From assembly GCF_037963835.1 (NCBI RefSeq), contig NZ_CP150145.1, positions 434,001 to 498,000 on the forward strand: a stretch of DNA of 64,000 bases, in the 5' to 3' direction. Of this stretch, positions 61,166 through 64,000 are shown piece after piece. The notes under the pieces were generated by a model. It saw only the letters and a list, made by a program, of their open reading frames with translations, searched no databases and had not been told where the DNA came from. The translations under genes were made by a program, and so were the position numbers. This DNA comes from Paenibacillus sp. FSL H8-0332. GTDB taxonomy: Bacteria; Bacillota; Bacilli; Paenibacillales; Paenibacillaceae. Every line of letters begins with the position of its first letter. The stretch's first letter is position 1.

Positions 61166-61289
61166 GATAATGAAAAAAGAGAGCCGTGCTCGATACACGA
61201 CTCTCGGAGCAATATCCACTTTTAAGGGCGGTGGCTTTCGGAATAGCAGTCAAAGAATAGACCGATTCCTTTGGTGAGGGCGGTCTATT
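61166..61289. ncRNA. structured RNA repeat copy C with terminator
   Basis: A third copy has the same two hairpins from 61181, preceded by GATAAT (61166-61171). It ends in a + strand terminator, AATAGACCG (61256-61264) with CGGTCTATT (61281-61289) plus seven T. On the minus strand the first hairpin is followed by six T. Both strands may be transcribed, as in antisense type I toxin loci; no toxin ORF is found within 200 bases. Confidence 0.5.
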
Positions 61290-61331
61290 TTTTTGTAGTA
61301 ATTTTTAATACACAAACCAAATCCCCTACCC

Positions 61332-61370
61332 AAGCTCAAAAGCAGGCCGACACCTGCTCTTGGGCTTTTT
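61332..61370 (+). terminator. intrinsic terminator before the slipin leader
   Basis: A stem of about 14 pairs (AAGCTCAAAAGCAGG with CCTGCTCTTGGGCTT, one mismatch, one wobble) and a 6-base loop end in TTTTT. It isolates the slipin leader from upstream transcription. Confidence 0.8.
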
Positions 61371-61410
61371 CCTGTGCCTCTTAAAATCCCCCCTGGAAAT
61401 TTTTTCTCCC

Positions 61411-61630
61411 ATCGTAATACTTCCGCCATGTTCGCCCCGCTGGATATCAGCGATGATAGACCCTGTAAGATAACGCCGGGCGCGTTGATCCTACATCCGG
61501 TTCTTATCCGGGCGGACGTAACGAGGCGGGGATCTCTGGTGATCCCGCAGTGCCGGCATGTATGTTACGGTATCCTGTACGGTCCGTTGCGGTAAGAGCA
61601 GAAAAGGGGTTCGATTCCCCGATCGCCTTC
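61411..61630 (+). ncRNA. structured leader / Y-RNA-like element E2 before slipin
   Basis: The first 21 bases equal those of the rtcB leader element. CGTAA-TAC (61413-61420) can pair with GTA-TTACG (61560-61569), closing a ~150-base domain that includes the 6-bp hairpin GGGATC/GATCCC. Beyond it lie a D-arm-like GGTAAGAGC (61591) and a perfect T-arm, GGGG-TTCGATT-CCCC (61606-61620). GATCGCC (61621-61627) then pairs with GGTGATC (61538-61544) as a 7-bp acceptor-like helix. The distal part mimics a tRNA without an anticodon arm, as described for bacterial Y RNAs. Confidence 0.5.
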
Positions 61631-61961
61631 ACAGCGACGTTGGTTACACTACTCGATTTCCATCGAGCCACAATTGAAGCACAATCTGAGTAAGGAAACC
61701 AATGGACAGAATCCCTGGCGGCTGGTCTAGCGCTACTGTGGCAGGGCTTTGTAATCCGTGGATACCGGCAGCAGGGAAGCTTGCGGAGACTAAGGTAAGG
61801 ACAGAAGGGAACGAAGGCTGGCTGAAGGTTGGGTCAGCTCAGGTCTCAAGTAGTCCTCCCGGATCTCCCGGCAGATCGGCTGTCTCAAGCGTGATTCCGT
61901 CCGGGTCCGCAGCGGGATTCTGTCTTCCATTGGTCCAATCATGAAGGGGGTAATACATACT
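61631..61961 (+). other. remaining slipin leader
   Basis: About 330 bases with no supported gene. A plus-strand frame (61702-61944) is low-complexity, lacks an RBS and resembles no family. GGTCTAGCGCTA and TTTGTAATCC near 61725-61755 look loosely tRNA-like, but no full cloverleaf forms. AAGGGGG lies about ten bases before ATG 61962. Confidence 0.4.
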
Positions 61962-63065
61962 ATGTTGAAGCCAATCACGATTCAAGCGGACCAGCGCGGT
62001 CTGCTCTTTCATAAGGGAAGTTATGTGAAGCGCCTGCTGCCGGGAACCTACCGTTATTTCTCCTGGTCGCAGCATACTGTGTTGGTGCTGGATATTGCTA
62101 AGCCTTTTAGCGCTGGCGGAAAGGACCTGCAGCTGTTCTTACAGGATGATGAACTCCTGCGGGAGCTTGAGGTGGTCCGGGTACAGGATCATGAGAATGT
62201 GCTGCACTATGAGGATGGTCAATTCATGCAGCTGCTGAAGCCGGGGGTGTATGCGTATTGGAATCTGCTGAGGAAGCATACCTTCGTCCACACGGACATC
62301 CGTGTGCCGGAGCTGCCCGCCGGAATTGACCGCTCAATCATCGCGAGGCTTACGCCGTATGTACAGAGCTGCGAAATCGCCAGCCACGAGCTGGGGTTCC
62401 TGTTCTATGATCATACGCTTCAGCGGGAGCTTACGCCGGGTAAGTATTATTTCTGGAAGGGACCGGTCTCGGTGCTGACCAAGAAGGTCGATCTGAGACA
62501 GCAGCAGATGGATCTGCTCGGCCAGGAGATGATGACCGAAGATAAGGTTACGCTGCGCCTGAACTTCGTCTGCCAGTACCGGATCGTAAGTCCGCACCGT
62601 GTGCTGGAGATGAAGGATTTCGATGAGCAGATTCACATCCAGCTTCAGCTCCTGCTGCGGGAGTATGTCGGGACGCTGAGATTGGACGATCTGCTGAAGC
62701 AGAAGGAGGATGTGGCGACGTTCATCCTCGAACGTATCCGGGAGAAGGAAGAAGAGTTCGGGGTGCGCTTCCTCGGGGCGGGGGTGAAGGATGTGATTCT
62801 GCCGGGAGACATGAAGGACATCCTGAACACCGTACTGCTCGCTGAGAAAAAAGCCCAGGCCAATCTGCTCACCCGCCGGGAAGAGACAGCCTCGACACGC
62901 AGCCTGCTGAATACGGCGAAGCTGATGGACGAGAACCAGACGCTGTTCCGGCTCAAGGAGCTGGAATTCCTTGAGAAAATATGCGACCGGATCGGTTCTA
63001 TCTCGGTTACGGGCGGCGGCGATCTGCTGGAGCGGTTAAGCTCGCTCATCGGCGCAAGTAAATAG
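61962..63065 (+). CDS. slipin (SPFH/band-7) protein with tandem N-terminal modules
   Basis: This 367-aa protein has a C-terminal SPFH core with KKVDLRQQQMDL, EMMTEDKVTLRLNFVCQYRI, LLREYVGTLRLDDLL, LERIREKEEEFGVRFLGAGVKDVILP, then a coiled coil (KKAQANLLTRREETASTRSL). Before it are three similar units ending LLPGTYRYFSW, LLKPGVYAYWN and LTPGKYYFWKG. No clear membrane helix is seen at the N-terminus, unlike classical slipins. Slipins of this type accompany RtcB in RNA-repair operons. The start ATG 61962 is preferred to the in-frame ATG 61941 because AAGGGGG lies between them. Confidence 0.82.
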   Translation: MLKPITIQADQRGLLFHKGSYVKRLLPGTYRYFSWSQHTVLVLDIAKPFSAGGKDLQLFLQDDELLRELEVVRVQDHENVLHYEDGQFMQLLKPGVYAYWNLLRKHTFVHTDIRVPELPAGIDRSIIARLTPYVQSCEIASHELGFLFYDHTLQRELTPGKYYFWKGPVSVLTKKVDLRQQQMDLLGQEMMTEDKVTLRLNFVCQYRIVSPHRVLEMKDFDEQIHIQLQLLLREYVGTLRLDDLLKQKEDVATFILERIREKEEEFGVRFLGAGVKDVILPGDMKDILNTVLLAEKKAQANLLTRREETASTRSLLNTAKLMDENQTLFRLKELEFLEKICDRIGSISVTGGGDLLERLSSLIGASK

Positions 63066-63067
63066 AC

Positions 63068-63119
63068 AAGAATCGCCCTCCGTACAGCTCAGCTTATGAG
63101 CTAATGGAGGGCGATTCTT
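63068..63119. terminator. bidirectional terminator slipin / msr
   Basis: A perfect 14-bp stem (63068-63081 with 63106-63119) has a second small stem, AGCTCA/TGAGCT, in its loop. It lies between the convergent slipin and msr genes. Confidence 0.85.
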
Positions 63120-63161
63120 GTTATATGATAAGCACCTTACATCTGTACGATTCCGCTTAAT

Positions 63162-64000
63162 CTACTCCACCAACCCCGTCAAATACCCGTAATGCTCCCC
63201 CTCCATCTGGTCCAGAGGGATGAAGCGGATAGAGGCGCTGTTGATGCAGTAGCGCTTGCCGCCGCGATCTGCGGGACCGTCGTCGAAGACGTGGCCCAGG
63301 TGGATGTCGCCGGATTGGCTGCGGACCTCGGTACGTTCCATGCCGAAGCTGGTATCCGTATCATAGGTGACGACCTGCGGGGTAATCGGCTTCGTGAAGC
63401 TCGGCCAGCCGCAGCCGGAATCGTATTTATCCTTGCTGGAGAAGAGGGGCTGACCCGTGGCGATATCGACATACAGGCCGGACTCGTAGTTATCCCAATA
63501 GTCGTTGCTGAAGGCACGCTCGGTGTCATTATTGACGGCTACCGCGTATTGGTCGGCGGTTAACCGCTCCTTCAGTTCTGCGTCGGAAGGGCGCGGGTAT
63601 TGGGCCGGATCGATAACCGGCTCTTGCTCATCCAGGATGCTTAAGTCAATGTGGCAATACCCGTTCGGGTTCTTCGCCAAGTAGTCCTGATGATATTCCT
63701 CCGCCAGATAGTAGTTCTCCAGAGGAAGGACTTCCGTTACGATCTTCTTGTCATACTTGGTCTGCTCCTGCGCTACAGCCTGCTGGATAACTGCTACATC
63801 CTCCGGGGACGCATAGTAGATTCCTGTCCGGTATTGAATGCCCCGGTCATTGCCTTGCTTGTTCAGGCTGGTCGGGTCAACGACCTTGAAGTAAGCTTCC
63901 AGGAGCTGCTTCAGGGTGACCTGCTTCGGATCATACTTCACATGCACAGTCTCCGCGAACCCCCGGTCCCCGCGAATAACATCCTCATAGGTCGGATTCT
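63162..64000 (-). CDS. msrAB: MsrA-MsrB methionine sulfoxide reductase fusion (partial, 5' end outside)
   Basis: The open frame runs to the window edge ([10 protein letters not shown]...[11 protein letters not shown]), so the start and the MsrA catalytic GCFW lie beyond 64000. Visible are the MsrA C-terminal half ([25 protein letters not shown]) and a full MsrB domain with SGCGWPSF and the catalytic Cys in [11 protein letters not shown]. MsrA reduces Met-S-sulfoxide and MsrB Met-R-sulfoxide in proteins. One of the two zinc CxxC pairs seen in many MsrB proteins is not evident. Confidence 0.93.
   Translation of the reverse strand, partial: NPTYEDVIRGDRGFAETVHVKYDPKQVTLKQLLEAYFKVVDPTSLNKQGNDRGIQYRTGIYYASPEDVAVIQQAVAQEQTKYDKKIVTEVLPLENYYLAEEYHQDYLAKNPNGYCHIDLSILDEQEPVIDPAQYPRPSDAELKERLTADQYAVAVNNDTERAFSNDYWDNYESGLYVDIATGQPLFSSKDKYDSGCGWPSFTKPITPQVVTYDTDTSFGMERTEVRSQSGDIHLGHVFDDGPADRGGKRYCINSASIRFIPLDQMEGEHYGYLTGLVE

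Noticed and set aside
61411-61630. T-box riboswitch
   Set aside because: Lacks the conserved T-box sequence (AGGGTGGNACCGCG-like) and the gene downstream is not amino-acid related.
61717-61790. Possible second tRNA (loop reading TTTGTAA)
   Set aside because: Anticodon-like loop found but the D, T and acceptor stems do not pair.
61702-61944. 80-codon frame in the slipin leader
   Set aside because: Low complexity (Ser/Gly/Pro), no RBS, no homology I recognise; the DNA shows RNA-like features instead.
1-64000. CRISPR arrays, rRNA genes, complete insertion sequences, integrase/attachment sites
   Set aside because: No regularly spaced direct repeats, rRNA-like sequence, transposase or integrase frame was found on reading both strands.

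Overview
The window looks like chromosome of a Paenibacillus-type, low-to-mid GC endospore-forming Firmicute. Evidence: consensus AGGAGG ribosome-binding sites with frequent GTG/TTG starts, a cell-wall-anchored GH10 xylanase ending in three SLH repeats, a Spo0E-type phosphatase, a Btr-like AraC/siderophore regulator with a Fur box, and many stem-loop terminators between convergent genes. No rRNA, canonical tRNA, CRISPR array or intact transposase was seen.

Region 1 (1-12974) is one tightly packed + strand gene set that reads as an uncharacterised biosynthetic cluster and probably continues left of the window. It holds an acyl-activating AMP ligase, a stand-alone acyl carrier protein, two BtrH-like papain-fold proteins (one with the candidate Cys, one without), a UXS-like sugar-nucleotide decarboxylase with a non-standard start, a GT-B glycosyltransferase, two consecutive radical SAM/SPASM enzymes, a three-gene ABC-2 exporter, an FkbM methyltransferase and a zinc-ribbon methyltransferase. 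Together they suggest a glycosylated, methylated, acylated and exported small molecule, related in logic to butirosin side-chain chemistry.

Region 2 (13-42 kb) is ordinary accessory chromosome: AraC regulators, the large xylanase, an SDR/AraC divergent pair, a broken XRE regulator, an Hsp90-family/helical-repeat pair, a methyltransferase, a zinc-ribbon/LRR membrane protein, a MefA-like efflux pump behind an attenuator-type leader, an ABC1/UbiB kinase, Dus, SDR, RtcB, a two-component system, a multidomain lysozyme-like exoenzyme, an aminoglycoside phosphotransferase-like kinase and an MFS pump.

Region 3 (42.6-51 kb) is a decaying zone: a methyltransferase remnant, a group II intron maturase remnant, a PfpI remnant and an internally deleted sigma factor lie between small membrane proteins, an intact PfpI protein, and the siderophore-binding protein with its Btr-like regulator.

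Region 4 (51.0-58.4 kb) is visibly AT-rich and looks acquired. It has a frameshifted vsr gene, a 1085-aa restriction/methylase-fold protein, two m5C methyltransferases in overlapping order, and an upstream XRE regulator.

Region 5 (58.4-64 kb) carries a Spo0E-domain protein, a NERD protein, a MazG-like hydrolase, a copper-amine-oxidase-N domain protein, a 1-kb stretch rich in structured RNA-like repeats, a slipin (SPFH) gene and an MsrA-MsrB fusion cut by the window end.

The most novel non-coding signal is a related structured leader found before both rtcB (33181-33264) and the slipin gene (61411-61630), 28 kb apart. RtcB and slipin belong to the same RNA-repair gene neighbourhoods in other bacteria. 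The slipin copy also contains a perfect tRNA T-arm stacked on a 7-bp acceptor-like helix, recalling bacterial Y RNAs that mimic tRNA.
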